A DNA stretch of 64,000 nt from an uncultured Bacteroidales bacterium. Its GTDB lineage: Bacteria; Bacteroidota; Bacteroidia; Bacteroidales; F082. The translations under genes and the position numbers were made by a program. The stretch is taken from contig CAMZAM010000007.1 of NCBI GenBank assembly GCA_947304185.1, positions 1 through 64,000 of the forward strand, read 5' to 3'. The notes under the pieces are model-generated. The model did no database searches. It saw only the letters and a list, made by a program, of their open reading frames with translations, and was not told the DNA's origin. Positions 43,406 through 53,392 of this stretch are shown one piece after another. The first letter of the stretch is position 1. Every line of letters begins with the position of its first letter.

Positions 43406-44470
43406 TTAGAATAATATTCTTGCGCCCACAGAATGTGAACCTTTCCAGTGTTTCGTGTTGCGGTATGCGTAATCTATACAGACCTTCAGACCCTTCTTGT
43501 TGAGAGGGGCTTGGACTGTTGCACCGAGTGACAAACCTTTATGTACGTTTGTGCATTCAGGATCTTCGATTTTCTTAAACAAACCGGCCTCGTAGGTATA
43601 ACCTCCACGGAGCATGAGGATGTCACGGAATGAACCCTCAACACCGAATACGAACTGGTCTTTCGAGAATGCGTTCGAATTGAAGTTCATGGCCAGTGTC
43701 AAACGGCTTGCATCATCGAAATTGAAGTCGTAAGCCGCTGCAATGTTCAACTGAGTAGGAAGCTCAAACTCATCGGTGCGTTGCACCACTGTGATGCTTG
43801 ATGACATTCCTTCAAACTGAGTCTGAATTGCAAGACCGTCGCCTTTGTACTTCATGGTAGGTCCGATGTTCTTAAGGGCGATACCGAAGTGGATGTTATC
43901 GGTAATACCTGTGACATACTGGATACCAGCGTCCAAAGCGACACCTGTACCTGTCATATCAGCCATTGACTCGCTGATGATCTTCAACACAAATCCGCCG
44001 TGGATACTGTTTGAGAACGACTTCGCTATTGCGATGTTGATGTTCATCAAATTCGGTTTGTATGTACCAATACCACCGTCCGGGTTTTCTGTAGTAGTTT
44101 TATCTATCTCGCCGAAACTCATTGACATAACCGACAAACCAGCGACCACCGATTCTGAAATACGTGCCAGCATACCAAATGATACCACTGATGTTCCTGA
44201 ACCGGCGAGCCAGTTGGTGTATGAGAAGTTAAGATCCATGGTGTTCACAAACGAGATACCTGCCACGTTACTCCACATAGCGTCAACACCTTTGATGGTA
44301 GCCATGCCGGCGTTACCCCATCCTGATGATGCTGCCCATGGGTTAACCAAAAGCTCATTTGCACCTGCTTGACCTGCTCTGTCCTTATTACCTGCGAATG
44401 CCTGTGTGCTCGTAAATCCAATAATGATTGTCAAGCTTGCTATTACGATAGTTCTAAATAACTTTTTCAT
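43406..44470 (-). CDS. PorV/PorQ family outer-membrane protein
   Basis: A 354-residue outer-membrane beta-barrel related to PorV and PorQ, which shuttle or anchor T9SS cargo at the surface. Seen: a signal peptide (about 26 residues, ending QAFA), ELLVNPWAASSGWGNAGMATI and GVDAMWSNVAGI, which match the conserved PorV/PorQ N-terminal region, and alternating beta strands to a terminal aromatic (VGARILF). True PorV is usually near porU, so I call family only. Last in the operon after the TonB receptor and the 1,449-residue protein, 33 bases after it. Confidence 0.85.
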   Translation of the reverse strand: MKKLFRTIVIASLTIIIGFTSTQAFAGNKDRAGQAGANELLVNPWAASSGWGNAGMATIKGVDAMWSNVAGISFVNTMDLNFSYTNWLAGSGTSVVSFGMLARISESVVAGLSVMSMSFGEIDKTTTENPDGGIGTYKPNLMNINIAIAKSFSNSIHGGFVLKIISESMADMTGTGVALDAGIQYVTGITDNIHFGIALKNIGPTMKYKGDGLAIQTQFEGMSSSITVVQRTDEFELPTQLNIAAAYDFNFDDASRLTLAMNFNSNAFSKDQFVFGVEGSFRDILMLRGGYTYEAGLFKKIEDPECTNVHKGLSLGATVQAPLNKKGLKVCIDYAYRNTKHWKGSHSVGARILF

Positions 44471-44503
44471 GATCGTGTACTTTTAATTTGTTCGCAAATA
44501 ATT

Positions 44504-47500
44504 TTAGAATGTATTTAAGTCAACCTGGCGTATTGCGCAATAGAACTTAACAGTGTGTTCACCGCCGTTAACGTTATCTTTCACATGGATGATGTAGATA
44601 CCGCTCGCGATAGGTGTGTTTGCGTGGTTAGTCAAATCCCAATCGATTGAAGTCACCGTTGCGTCATCCTTCTTGAACTGACGGATCTTAGTACCATTTA
44701 CAGTGTAGATGGTCACTACGCACTTGTCAGGAAGGTTGGTAATCTTCACCTTATGGGTAAGAGCGTTAGGCTCGTAGTTGGCGTATGCGTAATATGGGTT
44801 CGGCACAACCTGGATGAGGTTGAGGTCCGATTCAGCCTTATCAGCATCGTTGCGTGTCGGGCCATAACCCTTCGTTGTGAAGGTGTAGTATGGTAAGAAT
44901 CCCTCGTGATTTACAGTATCATAGAGTTCTTCTGTCACAACGTCGAGCGGCATGTTGCCATAGCCTGACTTGTAAGGCTTGCTGATACGTACTGATATCT
45001 TGACAGGGTTGCCTTCCGGTAACCATTTCTTGCCTTCGACAGCCATCGGCATACCAACCCATGTAGGCTGACCCCAGAAAGCGGTCTTGAACACCTTCTT
45101 ACCTACTGAATCGGCATAGTGTAATGCTCTGTACAGATATTTACCGCCATCGTATGCAGGAGATTTGAAATCAAAGTATAATGAACCGCTTGACATCACA
45201 GGTCCCTTGTGCATCGGGAAGACATAGACATAATGCTTACCGCCGAACACCGGGATTCCACTGATCTGGTCGAAGATGACCGGGTCAGAGAGCTGGTATG
45301 TAGCCGGACCTGATGCTGTAGATTCCTTCACCGCTGGTGGGTTGAACATCATATCACGTCCGTTGAGGTCAGGATAGAACGAGTCTTCACCGTAACCCAT
45401 ATTCATACGTGAACCTGTCTCGATGTCGATTGCATAGCCTGGGAACCATCCCATGCTCACTGGGCTGATGTAGTTAGCTGCATTCTCGTTGCTGCTGGCG
45501 CCCATCGCCAATGCTGCCTCGTATGAATCAGCGCAAGGAACACCGTTCTTGTCGATTGACGGAGCTTTACGGAGGCTGAAGCCATCAGCATGGCCTTCCG
45601 ACAGATGTGGATCCAAGCACATCTCGAACACCGGGCAACGAGTCCACTTCGACTTATCAGCTGTAAGAACGATATCGATAGAACCTATCTTCTGGAAGAT
45701 AGAGTCTTTACGGCTGTTAGATTCCAAAACCGGACCTGGGTTGTTTTTACCTGAGTTCTTGCTCATGTTACCAAGGATATAAGGAGCCCAAGTACCTTCA
45801 GCAATCTTCTCGAAATTGCCATCCGGGTCGTATGGTTTTGAATTCTGATTTGACTTTGACTTCATGTCATAGTCGTTGTTCACAGCGTTATCCTGGTCAA
45901 CATAGCTACCAGCACGGATCCAGTTCAAAGGATTCGAAGGAACAGCATCGCTATCCTTGATACCAGTGAGCCAACGGTTCGAGCTGTCGGCGTATGTCAC
46001 CGATGATGTGATGATACCGTTGTTCGGAGCAATAACTCTCCATGCGGTTTGAGCGTCAGTACCTGTTGTACCAACATTGATAGGACCGACATTCCACGGC
46101 TGCATAATGTTGATAGAGATACCTCTGTCGATGAACATCTTTTCGTTTGCAAGCTCTGTTGTGGTGTCTGATTCATATTCCTCACCTGTAGCAAGATCCT
46201 TCAAAGTCCACTTGAAGGCTTTCTTCTTTGCTTTATCGCCAGTGATAGCAGCATCACCTGTAAGGTGCTCAACCTCAATATCTCTGAAGTCGTGGAACCA
46301 GATAGCATAGTCGGTAGGCTTGACATTCAACGGGTCGATAATCTTCACGTTGACAGGACCACAACCCCTCTTATATGTCGGGTGATAGAGCACTGGGTAG
46401 TTAGGATCACCAAACTGGTTGTCGGTGGTGTTGGCGATAGGACGCTGTAACAACTCCTTAACGCTGGCATCTGATAGCTCGAGGTGGTTACCTCCGTTGC
46501 CGATACCTGTCCAACGTGAGATGACCGGCTGGTCACCGTATGATGAGTTGACGATTGTACCGTTAACAATCTTATGTGGAATAGCTGAGTACAACTTGAT
46601 GTTCTTACGACCTGCGAGATAAGGCTCTTTCTGGCCTTCGCCCTCGGTCTGATCAGGGATGTACTCCATATAATTATTATATGCGTAAGCTATTGCCATG
46701 AAGTAATAGGTATGGTGGTTGACGAGAGTCGGGTCGTTGTTGGTTGAGAACTGGTCTTGTGTCACCACGAATGAGTGAGAAATACCGTTATCGCCGCCGT
46801 CGACCATGAGAGTAGGAACACCGAATCCTAAATCTTCATTGTAGATGAAGTTGACGATTCTTGACACCTTATTCTTAATATCGCACTGGAAGATCAGACG
46901 AGCTTTTGACTCATCGTTGAGCTGGTCGACACTGACTTCAGCGTTGGCAAGCTGATAGATCTGATAACCTTCGAAGCGGAAGTATCTGTCAAACTCAACA
47001 AACTGACCGTTGACTGTGGCAGTATCCGGAATGTTAGGATCCAATTCGATATAATCTTCATGAGCGTTGTTTGATGACTCTGAATTCGACAGATAGATAA
47101 TGAGGGTCTTGTCGAGTTCGCGGATTGTCAAATCCGGTGCTGTAGGACCGTCGAGAACTTTGAAGCAGTTATCGAACATTGACTGGCACTTATCATCGAC
47201 CTTACGGAGAAGTTCGACTGAAGCCCAAGCCTTACCTGATGTAGCACGTGCCCACGGCACACCGAATGTGATGTAGTTAACAGCACCTGACTTCAAGGTG
47301 AAAGGACCTGCTGACTGCATGAAACGACGGTCGTTGACAGGGTTAGGATTACCGTTGTTACCGGTTTCCTCACTCCAGTAGAAGCCGTTCTGGTTGAAGC
47401 CGCCACCAGGAGTCAGACCACCTGTACCCCAGTTACATGGGTCAGAGTCGTATGGGAACATGAAGTCGCAAACAGGACCTACTGTACCGGCAGCGCCAGG

Positions 47501-48853
47501 AACAGCTGTTCCGCCGTATTCCATCTTAGCACCGTTTTTCCAGATACCTCTAAGGAGGAGGTAGTACTCAGCAGCGACGTCAGGGTCACCGTTGATTGAA
47601 GAACCTGTGTTATCGTGATACACGAAACGACGCATACCGAAACGTTCGTCATCGACGATGCCGTTACCGAAGTTAACACCGTTGATACTCTCGTCGCAGA
47701 GCTGGTTTCCTAATGAATCGTATTTAGGGTTATCCTCACCATCCGGATCGAGGTATGGGCCCTGGAAGAAGTCGACACCGACCGCTGGAGGGTTGGCACC
47801 GTAAGCTTCTGTCTGACCTGAACCATCGATAGCGGCGCCGTTGTAACCGTAACCTAGACCACGGCTCACGTCGCAACCAACGTAGTCGTCCTTAGCATAA
47901 CCAAGGTCAACGTCGGTCCATGGTGAGAAGTAAGTGTTGGTTAAGGTGTAAGTTGAACGGTTGATGATCTCGTAGCTATAGAAAGTCATGTTGTTGATCT
48001 CATCATTTGTTGCGAAAGCAAATGCTTGAGCTCTGATTTCCATACCGATAGCATCACCACCTGTCTCAGTGTGTGAGTTACCTTTATCGTTGAACACCCA
48101 CCAGATTGTCTGGTCACCCTTGATGACTTGGTCAGAAAGGATTGATCCGTAAACTGTACCTGAATAGATCTCCTCCATTGTAGGAGTCTGTGTGTGGCAG
48201 AGTTCGTTGGTGATATCATAATAAGGATAGTCACCTTGTGTAGGATCATAAGTACCATCATCGTCTCTATCATAGAAAGGAGCAAGATAGTAGCTCATTC
48301 CTCTTGCCGGGTCGCCATGAGCAGGCCAGTTAATGATGTTAGCTGGGATTTCGTAGCCAGCAACCGGGATACCGTTTTCATCGCAGTTCTGGAGGAAGTC
48401 GTCGACTTCAGCACGAGTGATGTTATACATCTTATCGTATTCCATACATGTAGCGGCATCGATAGATGCTGTACCATCGACTGTAAGAGGACCAGTCCAG
48501 AAGTCGTTACCGACCTGACGGAAACGGATAGCGGCGCACTTCAACTGGTTGTTGATGTCCATACCTGCAATCCAAAGAGAACCGGCATACAGTGATGTTG
48601 CGGAACCGTTAGCAGGGATGTAATATTTAGCGCCTGAGCCGCCTGGAAGATCCCACCACATATCACCACCAGCGTTGACACGTACTCTCGCGTTGTTGAT
48701 GTTCAACCAAGCAAACGTTGAAGAAGGTGTACATCCGGCAGTGGTTTGTTTCAGATTCCGAGTTGGGCCGTTCATTTTGACCTTCTCGGCTCTTACTTCA
48801 GTTACACTTGCAATAAGAAATGCAACAGTTAATAAACGAATTATAGTCTTCAT
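44504..48853 (-). CDS. Large exported surface protein with C-terminal FlgD/T9SS-like domain
   Basis: A 1,449-residue protein with a signal peptide (about 22 residues, ending VRAE), unknown in function. Seen: mostly beta-rich sequence with many Asn, Asp, Gly, Tyr; DRDDDGTYDPTQGDYPYYDI-type acidic loops that resemble calcium-binding turns; and a C-terminal domain (about 1,350-1,449; PNPYYAYANYEPN, TNLPDKCVVTIYTVNGT, DWDLTNH, IASGIYIIHV) like the FlgD-Ig/T9SS type A fold but with an unusual extra tail (YCAIRQVDLNTF). It lies between a TonB receptor and a PorV-like barrel in one operon. Surface location is inferred. Confidence 0.8.
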   Translation of the reverse strand: MKTIIRLLTVAFLIASVTEVRAEKVKMNGPTRNLKQTTAGCTPSSTFAWLNINNARVRVNAGGDMWWDLPGGSGAKYYIPANGSATSLYAGSLWIAGMDINNQLKCAAIRFRQVGNDFWTGPLTVDGTASIDAATCMEYDKMYNITRAEVDDFLQNCDENGIPVAGYEIPANIINWPAHGDPARGMSYYLAPFYDRDDDGTYDPTQGDYPYYDITNELCHTQTPTMEEIYSGTVYGSILSDQVIKGDQTIWWVFNDKGNSHTETGGDAIGMEIRAQAFAFATNDEINNMTFYSYEIINRSTYTLTNTYFSPWTDVDLGYAKDDYVGCDVSRGLGYGYNGAAIDGSGQTEAYGANPPAVGVDFFQGPYLDPDGEDNPKYDSLGNQLCDESINGVNFGNGIVDDERFGMRRFVYHDNTGSSINGDPDVAAEYYLLLRGIWKNGAKMEYGGTAVPGAAGTVGPVCDFMFPYDSDPCNWGTGGLTPGGGFNQNGFYWSEETGNNGNPNPVNDRRFMQSAGPFTLKSGAVNYITFGVPWARATSGKAWASVELLRKVDDKCQSMFDNCFKVLDGPTAPDLTIRELDKTLIIYLSNSESSNNAHEDYIELDPNIPDTATVNGQFVEFDRYFRFEGYQIYQLANAEVSVDQLNDESKARLIFQCDIKNKVSRIVNFIYNEDLGFGVPTLMVDGGDNGISHSFVVTQDQFSTNNDPTLVNHHTYYFMAIAYAYNNYMEYIPDQTEGEGQKEPYLAGRKNIKLYSAIPHKIVNGTIVNSSYGDQPVISRWTGIGNGGNHLELSDASVKELLQRPIANTTDNQFGDPNYPVLYHPTYKRGCGPVNVKIIDPLNVKPTDYAIWFHDFRDIEVEHLTGDAAITGDKAKKKAFKWTLKDLATGEEYESDTTTELANEKMFIDRGISINIMQPWNVGPINVGTTGTDAQTAWRVIAPNNGIITSSVTYADSSNRWLTGIKDSDAVPSNPLNWIRAGSYVDQDNAVNNDYDMKSKSNQNSKPYDPDGNFEKIAEGTWAPYILGNMSKNSGKNNPGPVLESNSRKDSIFQKIGSIDIVLTADKSKWTRCPVFEMCLDPHLSEGHADGFSLRKAPSIDKNGVPCADSYEAALAMGASSNENAANYISPVSMGWFPGYAIDIETGSRMNMGYGEDSFYPDLNGRDMMFNPPAVKESTASGPATYQLSDPVIFDQISGIPVFGGKHYVYVFPMHKGPVMSSGSLYFDFKSPAYDGGKYLYRALHYADSVGKKVFKTAFWGQPTWVGMPMAVEGKKWLPEGNPVKISVRISKPYKSGYGNMPLDVVTEELYDTVNHEGFLPYYTFTTKGYGPTRNDADKAESDLNLIQVVPNPYYAYANYEPNALTHKVKITNLPDKCVVTIYTVNGTKIRQFKKDDATVTSIDWDLTNHANTPIASGIYIIHVKDNVNGGEHTVKFYCAIRQVDLNTF

Positions 48854-48876
48854 ATTTCCAGTATTTATTATTCTGC

Positions 48877-51800
48877 TTAGAAGTTAAAGATCATACCAAC
48901 TCTAATCTGACGTGGTGATGAATAGTGACCCGGGTCGTTGACATACAAACTGTACAACTCGCGATATGAATCAGCATTCGTCTGATTTTGAATTTCACGC
49001 TGCCATTCTGGCGCTGAGAGGTAACCATCGTCATCTGGGTTACCGGTTGAATGGTAAACACCTATTATATTCTTTGAGTTAAGCACGTTGAGCACCTGAA
49101 GATAAACGTTCAGGTAAGCTGGACGTTTGTCACCGTCTTTCTTTCCGAGGTTGAGATCGAAATCGCGGTCAATCTTCATATCGAAACGGAATGCCCATGG
49201 CAGACGTGAGCCGTAGAACGAACCCTTCAACAGGTTAGTGCTGTTACCCATAGGTGAGTTAATGTTGCTTGATGCAGTGTAAGGAGTACCTGAACCACCC
49301 TGCATTGTGATTGACATACCTGTGTTGGCGAGCCAATAGATAGGCTTCTTGCCTGACTTCTCGCGTTTCGAGACAGGACCGTTGTAGTCCTTGCCGTCAG
49401 CGAAGCGGTAGTCCAAAGTCACGTTGAACTGGTGACGACGGTCCCAAGGCATTGGGAAGGTTGAACGCAAGTTAGGCACACCAGCTGCAATCAAAGCGCT
49501 CATGGTTGATGTTGAAGCACCTGTAGCGTTGGTGAACTGTAAGGTGTAAGAAGCACGCAGACGAACGTTCTTTGTTCTACGTAAGTCGTATGATGCTGTG
49601 AGACCCTTAACAGTACCGAAGTCTAAGTTACTGTATGATGTGTAATCCTTAGGATATGCACCGGTGTAACGGTACATCTGAATCATGTTACGCAACTCCT
49701 TATAATATGCTGTGATTGTCATTGACGATGAGTTAGTGAGTTTCTGAGTGAAACCGAGCTCATAGTCGATGGTCTGTGACGGCTTCAAAGCAGGGTTGTT
49801 GAGAGTACCGCTCTCCTGCTCGAAGTAGTAGTAATCATAGATATTGGTGTGGATGTTTGAAGGACGCTGTGTCAAGACGTCGTAGTGAGCGAAGAACAAA
49901 GCGTCATCCGAAATCGGGAATGAGAAGGAGATACGCGGCATCACTGTCCATTGTGGGCTGTAGTCCTTGAATGAGTTGATGTCGACGTGTGATTGATCTT
50001 TATTCTTGACCCATGCTGTGACACCGCTACCGGCGTTCAAAGTGGTCGGGTCAGCGATTTCAGCACCTTCTGCATTGTACCAAGTGTTTTCATAACGATA
50101 ACCCATGACTTGGGTAATATCCTTAATATTATTAACATACACTGCGTAGTCATTACCGATGTTGCTCGGGACGTCGACTGTTGAACCGTTAGGAAGAACG
50201 AGTTTTCCATTGTTCATTCTGTCGCCTACTGTGTAGTAATCATAGAGGATATATGGGTCTTTCAACACTTTCTGGTTAGCATCGAAACGGTCGACACGGA
50301 CACCGATGTTGAAGATAAGGTCTTTGAATGCGAACTTATCCTGGAGGTAACCGGCCATGTAGATAGGTCTGAACGAACCCACCGGACGTGTGTAGTTACC
50401 GTTTTCATCAGTCTCTGTGAAGAAGTCTTCGAAGCTCGGCTGTTTCTTGAGTTTCTTACCGAGGTAGTCGTAACCGTAGTATGAAACGTATGAGCTACCG
50501 TCCTGTGTCAACTCATCTGGAGTGAACATGCTGATGTCGAAGCCATCGTTGAGATAAGCCTTGTGCATCTTACCGTCTTTGTCGTAGTATTCAATTGAGT
50601 TATCATTGAAATCGTATGAGTCGGTGTTGATCCAATCGACGCCTGTGACGCTAAGTCCGAGAGCTGAACGGAGGTTCTTGTCGAACTGATATTGGTCGGC
50701 TGCGTTGTACATTCTGTAGTACTTGATAGTATCAACGAATCCGTCGTAACTTACGACTTGAGGATTGTTAACATCCAACTGGTCGATGTGGAAGTTGGCC
50801 AGATGTCTCATGAGGTACCACAAGTTGAAGCCACCGATGCCCCATGATCTGCCGTTACGCTGCTCGTACTGGAGACCGAACTTGATCTCGTGATTGCCGA
50901 GTGTCATAGCAGTTGCAAGGTTAACACCGAACTGGCTGTTCTCGCTATAGCCGTAGTTCGACTGGATTGTACCAGGAGCTGAATATAAGCTATAGAATCT
51001 TGATGGCGACTGTGAGTTCAGAAGTCCTTGGCTGAGCTGGATATCGTCGAAGTTTGTATAGTGACCTGAAGGATCATCATAGAGATCATAAACCATTGAG
51101 GTATACTTGGCCAGCAACGGGTTATAGTCGGCTGGACGGAAAGTCACCAATGTATCATAGTCCCATGATGCAGTGTGCCAAACGTTGCTGTAGATGTGTG
51201 GATTACCGTTTTGGTCGTACACTGTGATAGCTGTATCCATTTGGTATGATGGGGTCTTGTAGATGGTGTACTTACCGAGGTAACCATACTTCCAGATATC
51301 TTTCTTATGGTCTGGATCGTAGCTCTTACCGTTAACTCTTGAGTAGTCGACCTGCAAGCTGTAGTAGAAGTTCTTGATCAGTGATGTGCTTTCAGGAGCC
51401 GTTGGGAATCTCTGGGTGAAACGACCGTAAACACGCCAGTTCTGGTAGTCGTACATACCGTTTTTCTCATAGTTGAAATACTCATTGATACGGCTGCCAT
51501 CGTGTTCTCTTGATCTGATGTAGCTACCACCAACTGTGAGGTTGATAGTCTCGGTAGTACGAATACTGACGTTACCTGTTGTATTGATGGTCCAGTTTGA
51601 TGTATTCTGTGAGTTCTTCACATATTCCATCGAACCCATTCTGGTATATTCACCGTTAGGATAAACACCTGTGCCTGATGCACCGAGACGAAGTGGGTGT
51701 TCTTTGATGTAATCCAACCACTCATCGGTTGCTTTGTAGTGACCGATAGCTGTGATCCATCCGTCTTTATTACGGGTGAACTCACCAGACACGAAGAATC

Positions 51801-52602
51801 CCAAGAGAGCTGTCTCTGATTTCTTACCCTTGATGAGTGGTCCTTGAGCGTTGATGCCAACTCTTGTGTGGCCGTAGCCGTCGAGTGACTGTTCAATTTC
51901 CAAACCAGCGCCGAAAGTTCTTGAAGGGCCTTTTGTTGTCATGTTGATGATACCACCAGTCACGTCACCGTACATAGCCGGAGTACCGGAAAGCATAACC
52001 TCGACCTGGTCGATAGCCGACTGAGGCACTGAGTGGCTTCCGATGACGCGGACACCGTCGATGTAGTAGACTGTACCTTCAGAACGGGCACCACGCATGT
52101 TACCGACTTCACCGTCGGCCGAGAACACACCACCCACGGTGGCCGCGACTGCATCCGCCGAACGGTTAGGCATCTTCGCGATTTCCTCTGCGGTGATGGT
52201 AGCACCAGCCGAAGTCTGGTCCTTTGAAATCAAAGGCACCTTGTAGTCGACAATCTCAACAGCATCCAGCACTTCCGACTGCATGCTCATCTTAATGTCC
52301 TGGAAGGTGATTTTGTTACCTGAAATCACAACGCCCTTCATAACGAAGGTGTTGTAACCAACGAATGTTGCTCTCAGGTCGTACGTTCCCGGAGGAATAG
52401 GGTTGATGTCGTAGTTACCGTCAAAGTCAGTACTGGCACCTCCCACCTGCGTTCCGCCGTTCTCCAAAACGACGTTGGCAAATGCAATAGGCTCGCCAGT
52501 GTCTTTGTCAGTAATGACACCCTTTAGACGACCTTGCTGTGCAAGCGCTAACGACCACGACGTCAGCACAATGCAGAATAAAAATAGTAATTTTTTTAAC
52601 AT
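48877..52602 (-). CDS. TonB-dependent receptor with carboxypeptidase-regulatory-like domain
   Basis: Outer-membrane active transporter powered by TonB-ExbB-ExbD. Seen in 1,241 residues: a signal peptide (about 21 residues), a CarboxypepD_reg-like beta-sandwich (about 24-110; GVITDKDTGEPIAFANVVLEN), a plug domain (about 140-240; NRSADAVAATVGGVFS, GGIINMTTKGP) and a 22-strand barrel to the terminal GMIFNF. No SusD partner follows; instead the next genes are a large exported protein and a PorV-like barrel. This arrangement may mean a role in surface assembly rather than glycan import. Good promoter at 52666-52697. Confidence 0.92.
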   Translation of the reverse strand: MLKKLLFLFCIVLTSWSLALAQQGRLKGVITDKDTGEPIAFANVVLENGGTQVGGASTDFDGNYDINPIPPGTYDLRATFVGYNTFVMKGVVISGNKITFQDIKMSMQSEVLDAVEIVDYKVPLISKDQTSAGATITAEEIAKMPNRSADAVAATVGGVFSADGEVGNMRGARSEGTVYYIDGVRVIGSHSVPQSAIDQVEVMLSGTPAMYGDVTGGIINMTTKGPSRTFGAGLEIEQSLDGYGHTRVGINAQGPLIKGKKSETALLGFFVSGEFTRNKDGWITAIGHYKATDEWLDYIKEHPLRLGASGTGVYPNGEYTRMGSMEYVKNSQNTSNWTINTTGNVSIRTTETINLTVGGSYIRSREHDGSRINEYFNYEKNGMYDYQNWRVYGRFTQRFPTAPESTSLIKNFYYSLQVDYSRVNGKSYDPDHKKDIWKYGYLGKYTIYKTPSYQMDTAITVYDQNGNPHIYSNVWHTASWDYDTLVTFRPADYNPLLAKYTSMVYDLYDDPSGHYTNFDDIQLSQGLLNSQSPSRFYSLYSAPGTIQSNYGYSENSQFGVNLATAMTLGNHEIKFGLQYEQRNGRSWGIGGFNLWYLMRHLANFHIDQLDVNNPQVVSYDGFVDTIKYYRMYNAADQYQFDKNLRSALGLSVTGVDWINTDSYDFNDNSIEYYDKDGKMHKAYLNDGFDISMFTPDELTQDGSSYVSYYGYDYLGKKLKKQPSFEDFFTETDENGNYTRPVGSFRPIYMAGYLQDKFAFKDLIFNIGVRVDRFDANQKVLKDPYILYDYYTVGDRMNNGKLVLPNGSTVDVPSNIGNDYAVYVNNIKDITQVMGYRYENTWYNAEGAEIADPTTLNAGSGVTAWVKNKDQSHVDINSFKDYSPQWTVMPRISFSFPISDDALFFAHYDVLTQRPSNIHTNIYDYYYFEQESGTLNNPALKPSQTIDYELGFTQKLTNSSSMTITAYYKELRNMIQMYRYTGAYPKDYTSYSNLDFGTVKGLTASYDLRRTKNVRLRASYTLQFTNATGASTSTMSALIAAGVPNLRSTFPMPWDRRHQFNVTLDYRFADGKDYNGPVSKREKSGKKPIYWLANTGMSITMQGGSGTPYTASSNINSPMGNSTNLLKGSFYGSRLPWAFRFDMKIDRDFDLNLGKKDGDKRPAYLNVYLQVLNVLNSKNIIGVYHSTGNPDDDGYLSAPEWQREIQNQTNADSYRELYSLYVNDPGHYSSPRQIRVGMIFNF

Positions 52603-52905
52603 ACCTTGAATTTTTATGTTATACTATCAAATAATTTGCTTTTTTCAGTGCACATTTTTAGGGTTCAAAAGTACAACAATTTTTTCATTCCCACAAGCAA
52701 TTTATTTTTATTTAGGAAAAATATTTTTCAACTTTTTCAGTTTAATCTTTGTAACACGTTAAAAATAAACATATTATAATTTTTAAAAAACAAAGAAATT
52801 TTCGCCCAAAAACAAAAATTTAGGGTTTTAGGAAAGATTTTTTATCAGCATTTGACCCGTTTTTTGTCGAAAATTTTGTTAATTTTGCACCAAAATATTT
52901 TTGAA
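52603..52905. other. 303-base AT-rich divergent intergenic region
   Basis: No gene, RNA or repeat is seen. It holds the TonB-operon promoter (52697-52666) and, on the plus strand, a TAATTTTG -7 box at 52880-52887 for the lipoprotein gene. The middle (about 52700-52850) is unexplained A/T-rich sequence, long enough for upstream regulator sites. Confidence 0.6.
52666..52697 (-). promoter_or_regulatory. Promoter of the TonB receptor operon
   Basis: CTTG (52697-52694), exactly 20 bases, TACTTTTG (52673-52666) on the minus strand, about 60 bases before the ATG. It matches the consensus well. Confidence 0.75.
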
Positions 52906-53343
52906 ATGAGAAAATTTTTAAAAATTTCAACGGTTTTTTTTGTCGCTTTAACGACGATTTTCGTCATTTCATGCAACAGCAAGCCTGAAAACCCCAACTC
53001 ACCGGAGGTCGAGATAAACTTCACAATATACCCTAATTCGCTTGAATATCAAGAGCTTAACACCGTCGGCGGCTGGATGTATGTCACCGCGCCACGACCA
53101 AGCTACGGAATCATTATTTACAGGTATAATATCGATGAGTTCAAGGCTTACGAACGCATGTCGCCCAACGACCCGTACGCGTGTCCCGACAACCGGCTGT
53201 ATGTGGCTTTGCCATACGTCATCGACTCCTGCCTCGACTATAAATATTCCATCCTCGACGGCAGCGTCATCGAAGGCTCGGGCTACCCGTTGACGCAGTA
53301 TTTCACACAGTTCGACGGATCAGCGTTGAGGATTTACAATTAA
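52906..53343 (+). CDS. Small exported lipoprotein, unknown function
   Basis: A 145-residue protein with a lipoprotein signal (lipobox VISC) followed by a short Pro/Asn-rich linker. The mature part has an INFTIYPNSLEYQELNTVGG start, YGIIIYRY and two cysteines (CPDN, DSCLDYKY), giving a Rieske-ferredoxin-like spacing impression but no histidine pairs, so that is not claimed. The start at 52906 gives a clean signal peptide; a TTG further up would not. A -7 box lies 19 bases upstream. Family not recognised. Confidence 0.75.
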   Translation: MRKFLKISTVFFVALTTIFVISCNSKPENPNSPEVEINFTIYPNSLEYQELNTVGGWMYVTAPRPSYGIIIYRYNIDEFKAYERMSPNDPYACPDNRLYVALPYVIDSCLDYKYSILDGSVIEGSGYPLTQYFTQFDGSALRIYN

Positions 53344-53358
53344 AACGAAATTCAAAAA

Positions 53359-53392
53359 AAGAGACGTCACACTGTGGCGTCTCTTCGTTTTT
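53359..53392. terminator. Bidirectional terminator between lipoprotein gene and ahcY
   Basis: Stem AAGAGACG (53359-53366) with CGTCTCTT (53378-53385), with inner CAC/GTG pairing, flanked by a seven-A tract on the left and a seven-T tract on the right. It serves both convergent genes. Confidence 0.88.

Noticed and set aside
52906-53343. Rieske-type iron-sulfur protein
   Set aside because: The small lipoprotein has two cysteines in suggestive loops but lacks the C-x-H...C-x-x-H pattern.
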